Assembly: GCF_003289925.1 (NCBI RefSeq)
Contig: NZ_QLZQ01000003.1
Location: forward strand, 62,001 to 126,000
Length of the DNA: 64,000 bases
Reading direction: 5' to 3'
Source of the DNA: Planococcus maitriensis
Lineage (GTDB): Bacteria; Bacillota; Bacilli; Bacillales_A; Planococcaceae
Position numbers and translations under genes: made by a program. Shown here piece after piece: positions 1-7,328 of this stretch. The notes under the pieces are model-generated. The model made no database searches. It was given only the letters and a program-made list of their open reading frames with translations, and was not told where the DNA came from. Position 1 is the stretch's first letter. Each line of letters begins with the position of its first letter.

Positions 1-383
1 TTTGCGACTTTTTTTCCATCGCGGTAGATTTCGTATTCATCGATGCCATCGATCGCTCCCCATGCGAGTGATACCCGTTCGTATGAAATGATAGTCGATA
101 GGACAATCTGTTCGAGTTGGTTGATGGAGTCGGGGTCGCGTTTTTCAGTGCCTGTCAAAAGTTTCAAGGCGGGCACCCAGCTGCCTTTCGGGGTTTGGCG
201 CTCTATCGTGTAACAGAACAATTCCCCGGGACTGAGGCCCTCATCCTTAAACGATGATTGTGTTCCTGTATAGACGATTTCCCCGTCTTTTTTAACCCGT
301 GAAACTTCAGCTGTCGGAGTCCAGGTAAAAGAAATCATGCTATCGGTTTGTTCCAGTAGTTCAACGTCCCATTCTTTACTCAT
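1..383 (-). CDS. Fibronectin type III-like protein (partial, 3' end outside window)
   Basis: The minus-strand frame is open from an ATG at 383 to the window edge (127 codons seen). GGAGG lies about 7 nt upstream of the ATG. The translation begins MSKEWDVELLEQ and shows a beta-rich repeat of fibronectin III type: a TWTP strand, an RVKKDGEIVYTG turn and a DEGLSPGELFCYTIE strand. A second copy begins near residue 95 (VSLAWGAIDGIDEYEIYRDG). There is no signal peptide in the visible part, so it looks cytoplasmic or exported by another route. The function is unknown and only the domain type is supported. A sigmaB-like promoter lies at 414-439. Confidence 0.6.
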   Translation of the reverse strand, partial: MSKEWDVELLEQTDSMISFTWTPTAEVSRVKKDGEIVYTGTQSSFKDEGLSPGELFCYTIERQTPKGSWVPALKLLTGTEKRDPDSINQLEQIVLSTIISYERVSLAWGAIDGIDEYEIYRDGKKVA

Positions 384-413
384 TGATGAGCCTCCTTCCG
401 CTTGTGATAAGGT

Positions 414-439
414 ATACCCGATATTTAGAAAGAATGAAC
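414..439 (-). promoter_or_regulatory. SigmaB-like promoter
   Basis: On the minus strand a GTTCAT box (439-434) is followed after 14 nt by GGGTAT (419-414). The second box equals the sigmaB -10 consensus and the first matches GTTTAA at four of six positions, with the usual spacing. It would drive the fibronectin-like gene starting at 383. The assignment rests on box similarity only. Confidence 0.4.
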
Positions 440-567
440 ATGTTAAAAAAACTGATTTTGTTACACAATTTAAACATTTCAGATAATAAAGAGCGTTATA
501 ATGAAGGTAGATAACAGAACCAGCGGGTTTTTCGGTGGAAAATAAGTTGAGAAGGGGAGATGGGTGA

Positions 568-1419
568 ATGGTGAGGAGAAATCTGGAAAAAATAAGGGAC
601 ATAAATGATTTCGATGAAGCGGCTTCGTATATTCTCCAAATTCTCAGCAAGCAAGCAGGAATGAACAGCTTTTATATTTCTAAGCAAGAAGGCGGCGCCC
701 AACAGATCGTCAAGGTACATAATACGAAACATCATCTGATCGAAGAGGGGGAAGCCCCCCCGCTGCCATGCACACTGTCGGCTTTGAGCGTCGAGCATGG
801 GGCGGAGACCTTGATTATCGAACGGATCGGGGAACATGAATTGACGCGTTCTTTGGGGATTGCCGATGGATTCGAAGCAGGCTGTTTTATCGGTGTGCCG
901 ATTTTTTATGGAGACGGGACAGCCTATGGCACGGTTTGCGGGCTTGACGATGGCCCATGCGAGCTGCCGGTGGATTTGCCATTCATCTTTGAAACGCTCG
1001 CGACATTATTGACTTATGTGTTGGAGCTTGAACGGGCATACAGTGAAATCGAATCGCTGGCAGCTCCGATGGTTCCGATTGTCGGAAGAGTGGCGATCTT
1101 GCCGATCATCGGGGAAGTCAGGGCGGGAAGGGCCAAAGCAATCATCGACCATGTGATGCATGGCTGTGCGGAAAAAGGCATCGAAGTGCTGGTGATCGAT
1201 GTATCGGGCGTATCGCAGATCAATTCAGAGGTGGGGGAGTATTTATTGAAGCTGGTGAAGGTCTTGGAGTTGATCGGCGTGCAGCCGGTCGTGACGGGCA
1301 TCCAGCCGTATATGGCGCTGAAAGTCCCTCATTTTGCAGAAGCGTTGAAAGGGACGATGATCGAAGCGAATCTCGAGACGGCGCTCAAGCGACTCGGTTT
1401 CAGCTTCCAAAAAAATTAA
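568..1419 (+). CDS. GAF-STAS domain protein, RsbR-like
   Basis: This 283-residue protein has an N-terminal GAF-like sensor region (about residues 15-150) and a C-terminal STAS domain (about 165-278). The STAS part carries the signature VLVIDVSGVSQIN, where the Ser of DVSG sits at the site phosphorylated in RsbR/RsbS proteins of the stressosome. Full-length RsbR paralogs have a globin-like N-terminus; here it is replaced by GAF. A likely role is sensing and modulating a sigmaB-type switch, but no RsbS/RsbT partner is adjacent. The ATG at 568 follows GAAGGGGAGATGGGTGA. A TATAAT box lies at 497-502 without a convincing -35. It is single-gene and ends in a shared hairpin. Confidence 0.75.
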   Translation: MVRRNLEKIRDINDFDEAASYILQILSKQAGMNSFYISKQEGGAQQIVKVHNTKHHLIEEGEAPPLPCTLSALSVEHGAETLIIERIGEHELTRSLGIADGFEAGCFIGVPIFYGDGTAYGTVCGLDDGPCELPVDLPFIFETLATLLTYVLELERAYSEIESLAAPMVPIVGRVAILPIIGEVRAGRAKAIIDHVMHGCAEKGIEVLVIDVSGVSQINSEVGEYLLKLVKVLELIGVQPVVTGIQPYMALKVPHFAEALKGTMIEANLETALKRLGFSFQKN

Positions 1420-1462
1420 AGCAGGTTGATTTGCAATGGTTCCTTCAGCTGCCGTTTATTAA

Positions 1463-1499
1463 AAAAGGCCATTTCCTTTGCATCAGGAAATGGCCTTTT
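1463..1499. terminator. Bidirectional terminator
   Basis: A 15-bp perfect stem (AAAAGGCCATTTCCT and its complement) encloses a 7-nt loop, with A/T tracts on both sides. It serves the convergent genes ending at 1419 and 1501. Confidence 0.9.
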
Positions 1500-1500
1500 G

Positions 1501-2001
1501 TTACTCTTCTTTATCGAAAAAGACGTGTTTGAGTTCCCAAGTATCGTTAATTTCAAGCAGTCCGAATGAGTATCGCGGCTCCCGGCGTTTATCGGTGGGC
1601 GAGCCGGGATTGAATAAAGTCAGCCCATCCGTTTCACGCATGAGCGGCTGATGGGAATGGCCAAAGACGATGATATCGACATCTTCATCTTCAAAGCTGT
1701 CAAGAGCCCGTTGTTCGGTCGTTTTGCGTATGCCGTCTCCATGAACGACGCCGATTTTCAACTCGCCGAATGTGAACGTTTTTTTCCGCCCGAAACGGTC
1801 GGCGATGTCCCAAGGGTCAACATTCCCCGCCACGCCGTCTGTTTCAGCATAAGCCGACAATTCATGATAGACATCAAGTGTTTGCCAGTCACCGGCATGG
1901 ATGATGAAATCAGCGCCGTCGCAAGCATCGACAAGCGGCTGAGGGAGTTTTTTTGCCCGGTTTGGAATATGCGTATCAGATACGATGACTATCTTCTTCA
2001 T
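1501..2001 (-). CDS. YfcE/MJ0936-type metallophosphoesterase
   Basis: This 166-residue cytoplasmic protein belongs to the small calcineurin-like phosphoesterase family. Metal-binding motifs appear in order: SDTHIP near the start, HAGDW, GNVD, VHGDG and FGHSHQP. The family hydrolyses phosphodiesters or phosphomonoesters with two metal ions; the natural substrate is usually unknown. The start is set at the ATG of MKKIVIVSDTH, which has GGAGG 7 nt upstream. An upstream in-frame start at 2031 would swallow this ribosome-binding site. It is monocistronic and convergent with the GAF-STAS gene. Confidence 0.85.
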   Translation of the reverse strand: MKKIVIVSDTHIPNRAKKLPQPLVDACDGADFIIHAGDWQTLDVYHELSAYAETDGVAGNVDPWDIADRFGRKKTFTFGELKIGVVHGDGIRKTTEQRALDSFEDEDVDIIVFGHSHQPLMRETDGLTLFNPGSPTDKRREPRYSFGLLEINDTWELKHVFFDKEE

Positions 2002-2128
2002 CAAATCGCCTCCAGGATCATTTAGTTCCACTTTACCAAACTCTTGTCCATACGTCTAAAAGCGGCAAAGGTTAAGGCGGGTGAAAAGGGGGAAGACAAG
2101 GTAGAAAGAATAAATTGGAGGGATCGTT

Positions 2129-2404
2129 ATGGGCATCGACATGAAAAAATTCATTGCATCAGGCGCAGCACTCGGCGCAGGGCTGATCTTATTGAAGGCT
2201 TATAATGGCAAGAAGCGCAATGTTTGGGTATACGAAGACAGCGATATGCACAATAGTTATGAAATCGACCATGAGGAAAGCGTCGACGCACCTTATGACC
2301 ACGCAGAGGAAGGATTGACCCAATTGGATTCTGCTTATCGTTCCGAATGGCAGGCGAACGCATTCCCGCAAACGAAGAAGCAGTTGGAAGACCTGGAATC
2401 CTGA
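2129..2404 (+). CDS. Small acidic protein with N-terminal hydrophobic segment
   Basis: This 91-residue protein is preceded by GGAGGGATCGTT. Residues 7-24 (FIASGAALGAGLILLKA) form one hydrophobic stretch suited to a membrane anchor. The rest is polar and acidic, ending QTKKQLEDLES. I do not recognise the family. It is followed after 55 nt by a reductase gene on the same strand, so the two may be co-transcribed. No motif points to an activity. Confidence 0.65.
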   Translation: MGIDMKKFIASGAALGAGLILLKAYNGKKRNVWVYEDSDMHNSYEIDHEESVDAPYDHAEEGLTQLDSAYRSEWQANAFPQTKKQLEDLES

Positions 2405-2459
2405 TTGACTGCATAGTGAAGAAAGCAGCGGTGGTGAGACGTTGAAGGAGGCATCTTCG

Positions 2460-2993
2460 ATGGGTGGACGGAAAGTCGTTTGTTATATTGCGCAAAGTTT
2501 GGATGGTTATATCGCCGATAAAGAAGAGACGTTAGAGTGGCTATTGGATGTGGAAATGGACGGAGACGCCGGGTATGGGCGGTTCATCGAAACGGTCGAT
2601 ACGATCTTACTCGGCAGGCGCACATATGAATGGGTGATTGCCCATGAAAGTGGGAAGTTTCCCTATGCCGACCTGCGTTCCTATGTATTCACAAGCCACC
2701 CCAAAGAAGACGAAGGCCAGATTGCATTCACTTCGGAAGATCCGGCAAGCGTCTTGAAAAAACTGAAGCAGCAACCCGGCGGTACCATCTGGCCGGTAGG
2801 CGGAAGTTTGCTGCTGGAAAACCTCCTGCAGGAAGATCTGATCGATGAGTTCGTCATCTCAATCGCGCCAGTAACCCTTGGGGACGGCATCCCTTTATTC
2901 CAAAAAGCCCAGCGCCGGCTCGATTTCACTTTGGAAAGAGTGGGGAAAGACGGCCAAATCGCGCAATTGCATTACACAAGACGAAGAATTTGA
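2460..2993 (+). CDS. RibD C-terminal / dihydrofolate-reductase-like protein
   Basis: This 177-residue protein matches the RibD-C/DHFR-like fold found in YyaP/YwjB-type proteins. An N-terminal strand is followed by the SLDGYIAD motif. A TILLGRRTYEW segment and a glycine-rich WPVGGSLL loop, expected to hold NADPH, come later, and the C-terminus contains LGDGIPLF. It probably reduces a small oxidised substrate with NAD(P)H; the physiological substrate is unknown. The ATG at 2460 is chosen because AAGGAGG lies 8 nt upstream; an in-frame TTG at 2442 lies before that site. Confidence 0.8.
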   Translation: MGGRKVVCYIAQSLDGYIADKEETLEWLLDVEMDGDAGYGRFIETVDTILLGRRTYEWVIAHESGKFPYADLRSYVFTSHPKEDEGQIAFTSEDPASVLKKLKQQPGGTIWPVGGSLLLENLLQEDLIDEFVISIAPVTLGDGIPLFQKAQRRLDFTLERVGKDGQIAQLHYTRRRI

Positions 2994-3011
2994 ATCAGTC
3001 GGATTTTCGGG

Positions 3012-3040
3012 AAGACGAGCTATATGCTCGTCTTTTTTTT
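3012..3040 (+). terminator. Rho-independent terminator
   Basis: The stem AAGACGAGC pairs with GCTCGTCTT across a 5-nt loop and runs into T8. It ends the transcript of the RibD-C-like gene. Confidence 0.9.
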
Positions 3041-3229
3041 GAGTCTCGCGGTAGTTGAAACGTAACTTATAGGCCTAAAGAATCCGCCGGGCATAGAAAG
3101 GCCTAATGAGTTGATAGAAAAATTAGAAAACAAAGTAACTCTGTCATGTTGTTTTTAGTATTTGCCAAAGATATACTTTAAAAAGGAATCAATTGTCGAT
3201 TCTTGTCAAAAAGGAAAAGGAGAGGAAGC

Positions 3230-3853
3230 ATGAAAACATTCAAAGTGCTCTTATTCAGTTTAGCAACGATTTTCTTTCTAACATTTTCACATTCAGCGGT
3301 TTCCGCCCATGCGCCTGATTTGCACGAAGGCGTTTCCGGAAGCGAAGTTACAGAGCTTCAAACCAAGCTTCAAAAGCTCGGTTATTTCCACGTAGCACCG
3401 ACCGGTTACTACGGCTCGATCACAAAAGACGCCGTGGTGCAGTTCCAACGTGATTTTGGCGTGAAAGCGACAGGTTTTACCGGGCCCCTGACACGCGCAA
3501 AGATGAAGCAAGTCGATATGATGGCAAGAACCGTACACGGTGAAGCCCGCGGTGAGATCTTCGAAGGAAAAGTCGCGGTAGCGGCAGTCATTATGAACCG
3601 TGTGCAATCCCGCGCGTTCCCGGGCAGTACATATGGCGTCATTTTCCAACGCAACGCTTTCACAGCAGTGAATGACGGGCAATATTGGCTGACGCCAAAC
3701 GCTTCCGCTTACCGTGCTGTACGGGAAGCGGCGAAAGGCTGGGATCCATCTTCCGGCGCGACATACTATTACAACCCGGTCACGGCAACTGACCAGTGGA
3801 TCTTCACCCGTTCGACCATCAAGAAAATCGGCAAGCACGTCTTTGCCAAATAA
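3230..3853 (+). CDS. SleB/CwlJ-type cell-wall hydrolase with peptidoglycan-binding domain
   Basis: This 207-residue exported protein has a signal peptide (hydrophobic core VLLFSLATIFFLTF, cleavage near VSA-HA). A PG_binding_1 domain follows (about residues 35-95, with SEVTELQTKLQKLGYF and GYYGSITKDAV). A Hydrolase_2 (SleB/CwlJ) domain carries ARTVHGEARGE, whose Glu residues are the likely catalytic ones, and VIMNRVQS. It should cleave the glycan strand of peptidoglycan. Spore germination is the classic role, but vegetative paralogs exist and no spore gene is near. The ATG at 3230 is preferred to a TTG at 3203 because AAGGAGAGG sits just upstream. Confidence 0.88.
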   Translation: MKTFKVLLFSLATIFFLTFSHSAVSAHAPDLHEGVSGSEVTELQTKLQKLGYFHVAPTGYYGSITKDAVVQFQRDFGVKATGFTGPLTRAKMKQVDMMARTVHGEARGEIFEGKVAVAAVIMNRVQSRAFPGSTYGVIFQRNAFTAVNDGQYWLTPNASAYRAVREAAKGWDPSSGATYYYNPVTATDQWIFTRSTIKKIGKHVFAK

Positions 3854-3860
3854 CAAGAAA

Positions 3861-3888
3861 AGCCTCCGGAATTTCCGGAGGCTTTTTG
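3861..3888. terminator. Bidirectional terminator
   Basis: AGCCTCCGGA pairs with TCCGGAGGCT across a 3-nt loop, followed by T5. It serves the wall-hydrolase gene and the converging ABC operon. Confidence 0.9.
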
Positions 3889-4698
3889 TTATCCTTTGAC
3901 CGCGCCGGCTGTGATGCCTGCGACGAAGTAGCGCTGCAGGAAGACATAGGCGATGACCATCGGTGCTGAGGCGATGATGACGCCCGTGAACAGCATCGGA
4001 TAATTGGTTGAATATTGCCCTTGGAACTCTAGAAGTGCGAGCGGCAAGGTTTTATAGGCGTTGTCCGTGATGAACAGGAGCGGGTACAGAAGATCGTTCC
4101 AGTGCATGACGAACAGGAAAATCGCTGTAGCCGAGAGGGAAGGCAAAGATAACGGTATTGCCACTTTCGTGAACATCTTCCAATTGCCGGCCCCGTCAAT
4201 CGTCGAGGCTTCAAACAATTCCTTCGGCAAAGTTTTCATAAAGCCGGTCAGGATGAAAACGGCAATCGGCAAGGTCGAGGAGATATTGACGAGAATCAGC
4301 CCAAGAAGGCTATTCGTCAGCCCGAGGTCCAACATCAGTGAATAAAGCGGGACCATGATCACTTGCGCAGGGACCATCATGCCGAGCGTGAACAGCGCGA
4401 ACAGCACATTGCCGATCCAATTGTTCATGCGCGTAATGCCGAATGCGACCATCGCGGCGAGCAGGAGAGTGAACGACACCGAGAACAAGGTGACGATGGT
4501 GCTGTTGAGGAAATAGCCGGCCATCGTTTGTTCCTGGAAAATCGCGACATAATTATCGAATTTAAAGCCGCCATCCGGCAAGCCGAGCGGGTCGCGGAAT
4601 GTTTCCTGCAGTGTTTTAACGGACGTCAACAGGACGACCACTAACGGAATCACGATCAGCAGCGCGTAGATGAGCAGTGAGAATTTCCTGAACAGCAA
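3889..4698 (-). CDS. Sugar ABC transporter permease, MalG/AraQ-type
   Basis: This 269-residue inner-membrane protein has six predicted helices and the binding-protein-dependent permease EAA loop (EASTIDGAGNWKMFTKVAIP, about residues 165-184). This loop contacts the ATPase. It forms the second half of a heterodimeric carbohydrate channel with the product of the next gene upstream (start 5590, gap about 16 nt). The operon order is binding protein, MalF-like, MalG-like, all minus strand. No nucleotide-binding subunit is encoded, so a shared MsmX-type ATPase probably energises it. The sugar cannot be read from the sequence. Confidence 0.9.
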   Translation of the reverse strand: MLFRKFSLLIYALLIVIPLVVVLLTSVKTLQETFRDPLGLPDGGFKFDNYVAIFQEQTMAGYFLNSTIVTLFSVSFTLLLAAMVAFGITRMNNWIGNVLFALFTLGMMVPAQVIMVPLYSLMLDLGLTNSLLGLILVNISSTLPIAVFILTGFMKTLPKELFEASTIDGAGNWKMFTKVAIPLSLPSLSATAIFLFVMHWNDLLYPLLFITDNAYKTLPLALLEFQGQYSTNYPMLFTGVIIASAPMVIAYVFLQRYFVAGITAGAVKG

Positions 4699-4714
4699 AG
4701 TTGCCGCCCCCTTT

Positions 4715-5590
4715 CTAGTAAGATACGCGGTCTGAGCGCAAAGCTTTGAACTGCAGGTAGGTGATCAATGCGATGATGACCATGAAAATGATGGAAATCG
4801 CGGAAGCGTAGCCGAATTGATAGCTCTTGAACGCGACATCATAAATATACGTCGCGATGATTTCAGTGGAGTTGTTCGGCCCGCCGCCGGTCATCGCAAA
4901 CACTAAATCGAAGGCTTTGAACGACTGGATGGTCGTATAGGCGACAACGATAGTGGCGGAAGGCGCTAGCAGCGGCCAAGTGACGCCTTTGAACGTCTGC
5001 CACTTGCTGGCGCCTTCTATTTTCGCCACTTCGTACAGCTCCTCTGGAATGGCCTGGAGCCCTGCCACAAAGATAATCAGCATCTGTCCGGCATGGAACC
5101 AGACTTGCGTGATGGCCAGCGAATAGATCGCGATATTGGCATTGCCGAGCCAGTTCTGTGCCAGGAAGTCCAATCCCAATAACCCGAGAATTTGATTCAG
5201 GATGCCCATCGACGGGTCGTAGATGAACGCCCAGATGAACGCGACCGATACAGAAGAAAGAATGGTCGGGAAAAAGTAAAGCGCCCGCAGGAATACATTC
5301 GTCTTCGTATTCTTGATGACGATCAGCGCGAAAGCAAGCGCGACCAGTGTCTGGAATACGACGACCGTCAGCATGAACTTCAAGTTGTTGCCGATCGTTT
5401 TCTGGAAAATCGAATCCCCCGTGAACGCGCGGGTGTAATTATCGATACCGACGAACTGGAAAGCGGCGCTTAAGCCATCCCAGTCGGTAAAGGAATAGAA
5501 CAGGGCGCTGATGGTTGGATACAAAAAGAATAAGCTGTAAAGGACAAGCCCCGGAAGAAAGAACAGGTAGATGGATTTGGAGATTCTCAT
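4715..5590 (-). CDS. Sugar ABC transporter permease, MalF/UgpA-type
   Basis: This 291-residue polytopic membrane protein begins with a hydrophobic FFLPGLVLYSLFFLYPTI helix typical of the MalF/UgpA group. It carries the EAA loop (EVAKIEGASKWQTFKGVTWP) in its C-terminal half. It pairs with the downstream MalG-like permease to form the transport channel. The start at 5590 lies 7 nt after the stop of the binding-protein gene, which indicates translational linkage. No substrate can be assigned. Confidence 0.9.
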   Translation of the reverse strand: MRISKSIYLFFLPGLVLYSLFFLYPTISALFYSFTDWDGLSAAFQFVGIDNYTRAFTGDSIFQKTIGNNLKFMLTVVVFQTLVALAFALIVIKNTKTNVFLRALYFFPTILSSVSVAFIWAFIYDPSMGILNQILGLLGLDFLAQNWLGNANIAIYSLAITQVWFHAGQMLIIFVAGLQAIPEELYEVAKIEGASKWQTFKGVTWPLLAPSATIVVAYTTIQSFKAFDLVFAMTGGGPNNSTEIIATYIYDVAFKSYQFGYASAISIIFMVIIALITYLQFKALRSDRVSY

Positions 5591-5597
5591 CGGTTGG

Positions 5598-6854
5598 CTA
5601 TTCCCTGTTTTCTTCTACGATTTGCTGGGCAGCTTCAGCCGCTGCCATCGGATCTTCGCCCCCAAGAACGTTTTCAATTGAACTGAGGACCGCATCTTCA
5701 ATCTGGGCGTTGGTGATCAAAAAGCGCGGCTGGAAACGCGTATTGCGCTCGTCGATCCAATACGAAGTGTTTTGCAGCGCTTCAGACTCGTATTCGACGC
5801 CATTGACCGTCAAATGCTGCCCGGTTTCATTGGCGTATTTGGAAGCCACTTCCGGCTGGCTCAAATAGTCGATGAACGCTTTTGCCTGGTCTTTCTTGTC
5901 GGAATTGCTGTTGACGGCCAGCATGAACGTTGCTGTATTGATGCCTTCATAAGTGGCTTCGCTTTCTTCCACTGTAATCGGGGCGAGCAAGTCGAGCTCA
6001 AGGTCCGGGTTCAGGTCGAGCAGGGAGTTCATGTGATAGGAACCGGTCGCAAGCATGGCTGCTTCCTCATTCGCTACCATTGCCATGGCGGAATCCTGGT
6101 TGGTGCCGAGCGCATCGTCCTGGATATAGCCTTTATCCGCAAGAAGCTTAAAGTCTTCCAGTGTCTTGACCCACCATTCATTCGTTAAGGATTCTTCGCC
6201 GTTTTGGAGTTTGGCGAACACATCCTCATCCGGCGCATTATTCATCATCATGCTGTTCATGAATTGGTTCGGCCCGATATCGGCGCCTGGGAATGCGATT
6301 GGCGTAATGTCATTTTCAAGCAAAGTATCGGCCATTTCCTGGAATTCCGTCCAGCTTTTCGGCACTTCCAGGCCGAGTTCGTCAAACATGCCTTTGTTAT
6401 AAACCGGCATATTGAATACCAATTGATACGGCAAGGCATATTGCGTGCCGTCTTTCTGGCCGACAGCGATCAGGCTTTCGTCAAAATTCGAGACAAAGTC
6501 TTCTCCGCTCAAGTCTTCAAAAAAGCCGGCACTTTGGATGGATTCAAATTGCGCGCCCGGGAAAGATGTGAAGACGTCTCCTGTCGAACCTTCCTGCAGC
6601 ATGCGCTGTGCCGTCGCCTGATATTGGTCGGACGGGTAGATGTTCTGTTCTACGCGAATATCAGGGTTCGCTTCCTCGAAATCGGCAATGATTTCATCGA
6701 GCACGTCTTTATCTTCCCCGCGCCAGTGCATGAAACTAATCTGTGTTGCATCGCCGCTCTCAGAAGAAGAATCGCCGCCGCTTTCGCCCGCACAAGCGCC
6801 GAGCATTAAACCGATTCCTACTGTTCCAGTCGCAAGCCAAAGTCTGTTTTTCAT
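5598..6854 (-). CDS. Sugar ABC transporter substrate-binding lipoprotein
   Basis: This 418-residue family-1 extracellular binding protein has a lipoprotein signal peptide ending in the lipobox LMLGAC (Cys 21). A Ser/Gly/Asp-rich linker follows, then the mature fold begins with ISFMHWRGEDKDVLDEI. It captures a sugar outside the membrane and delivers it to the two downstream permeases. The ATG has AAGGGGG about 9 nt upstream. It is the first gene of the operon. No regulator or glycosidase lies beside it, so the sugar stays unknown. Confidence 0.9.
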   Translation of the reverse strand: MKNRLWLATGTVGIGLMLGACAGESGGDSSSESGDATQISFMHWRGEDKDVLDEIIADFEEANPDIRVEQNIYPSDQYQATAQRMLQEGSTGDVFTSFPGAQFESIQSAGFFEDLSGEDFVSNFDESLIAVGQKDGTQYALPYQLVFNMPVYNKGMFDELGLEVPKSWTEFQEMADTLLENDITPIAFPGADIGPNQFMNSMMMNNAPDEDVFAKLQNGEESLTNEWWVKTLEDFKLLADKGYIQDDALGTNQDSAMAMVANEEAAMLATGSYHMNSLLDLNPDLELDLLAPITVEESEATYEGINTATFMLAVNSNSDKKDQAKAFIDYLSQPEVASKYANETGQHLTVNGVEYESEALQNTSYWIDERNTRFQPRFLITNAQIEDAVLSSIENVLGGEDPMAAAEAAQQIVEENRE

Positions 6855-7060
6855 TTTCTGATACCCCCTTCGATTTTAGAAACATTCTCCTACTATCATT
6901 TATAACGCAAATCTCCCCAAAAATACAGAATTATCTAAATTGGGGGTTTGCTTTCAGTTGACAGAAGGGCCTGAATTCCATAAGATGGTCACAAGCTTTT
7001 TATTGCGCGGTGATTTTACAGGACTGCGGAAACAAAGCGCCACATTGCCCAAATCGTTGA

Positions 7061-7285
7061 ATAAGAAAAGTAGCGCATGGATAGCTTCTGACAGAGAGCC
7101 GGGGACAGCTGGGAACCGGTGTGGCACATGCGTGAATGGACTTATGAGTGGCCATCTGAAAAGAGAGCCCGTCTGCCCCGCGTTACTGGGGTTCAAGTGG
7201 AAGCTGACAGCTTCAAGATGAGGTGGCACCGCGGTCGATCCGTCCTCTGCACGAAATGATCTTATTTCGTGCAGGGGGCTTTTTG
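7061..7285 (+). promoter_or_regulatory. T-box riboswitch, tRNA-Trp specific
   Basis: Stem I is closed by ATAAG (7061-7065) and CTTAT (7141-7145). The S-turn elements AGTA (7069-7072) and GAA (7134-7136) are present. The three bases after GAA, TGG at 7137-7139, are the specifier for tryptophan. The T-box core AGGTGGCACCGCG lies at 7221-7233. Its TGGC pairs with the tRNA acceptor end, and the C suits a discriminator G as in Bacillus tRNA-Trp. A terminator (7244-7285) has a 14-bp stem and a T5 tract. Uncharged tRNA-Trp should allow read-through into trpEG. The rest of 6855-7328 shows no gene. Confidence 0.93.
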
Positions 7286-7328
7286 TATTGAACCGGCGGT
7301 GCCCGGAAGAAAGAGGAGTTGAGCCGAG

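Noticed and set aside
6204-6809. 201-codon plus-strand frame inside the sugar-binding lipoprotein gene
   Set aside because: It is antisense to a clear lipoprotein of family-typical length and has no ribosome-binding site; it reflects GC-rich codon positions.
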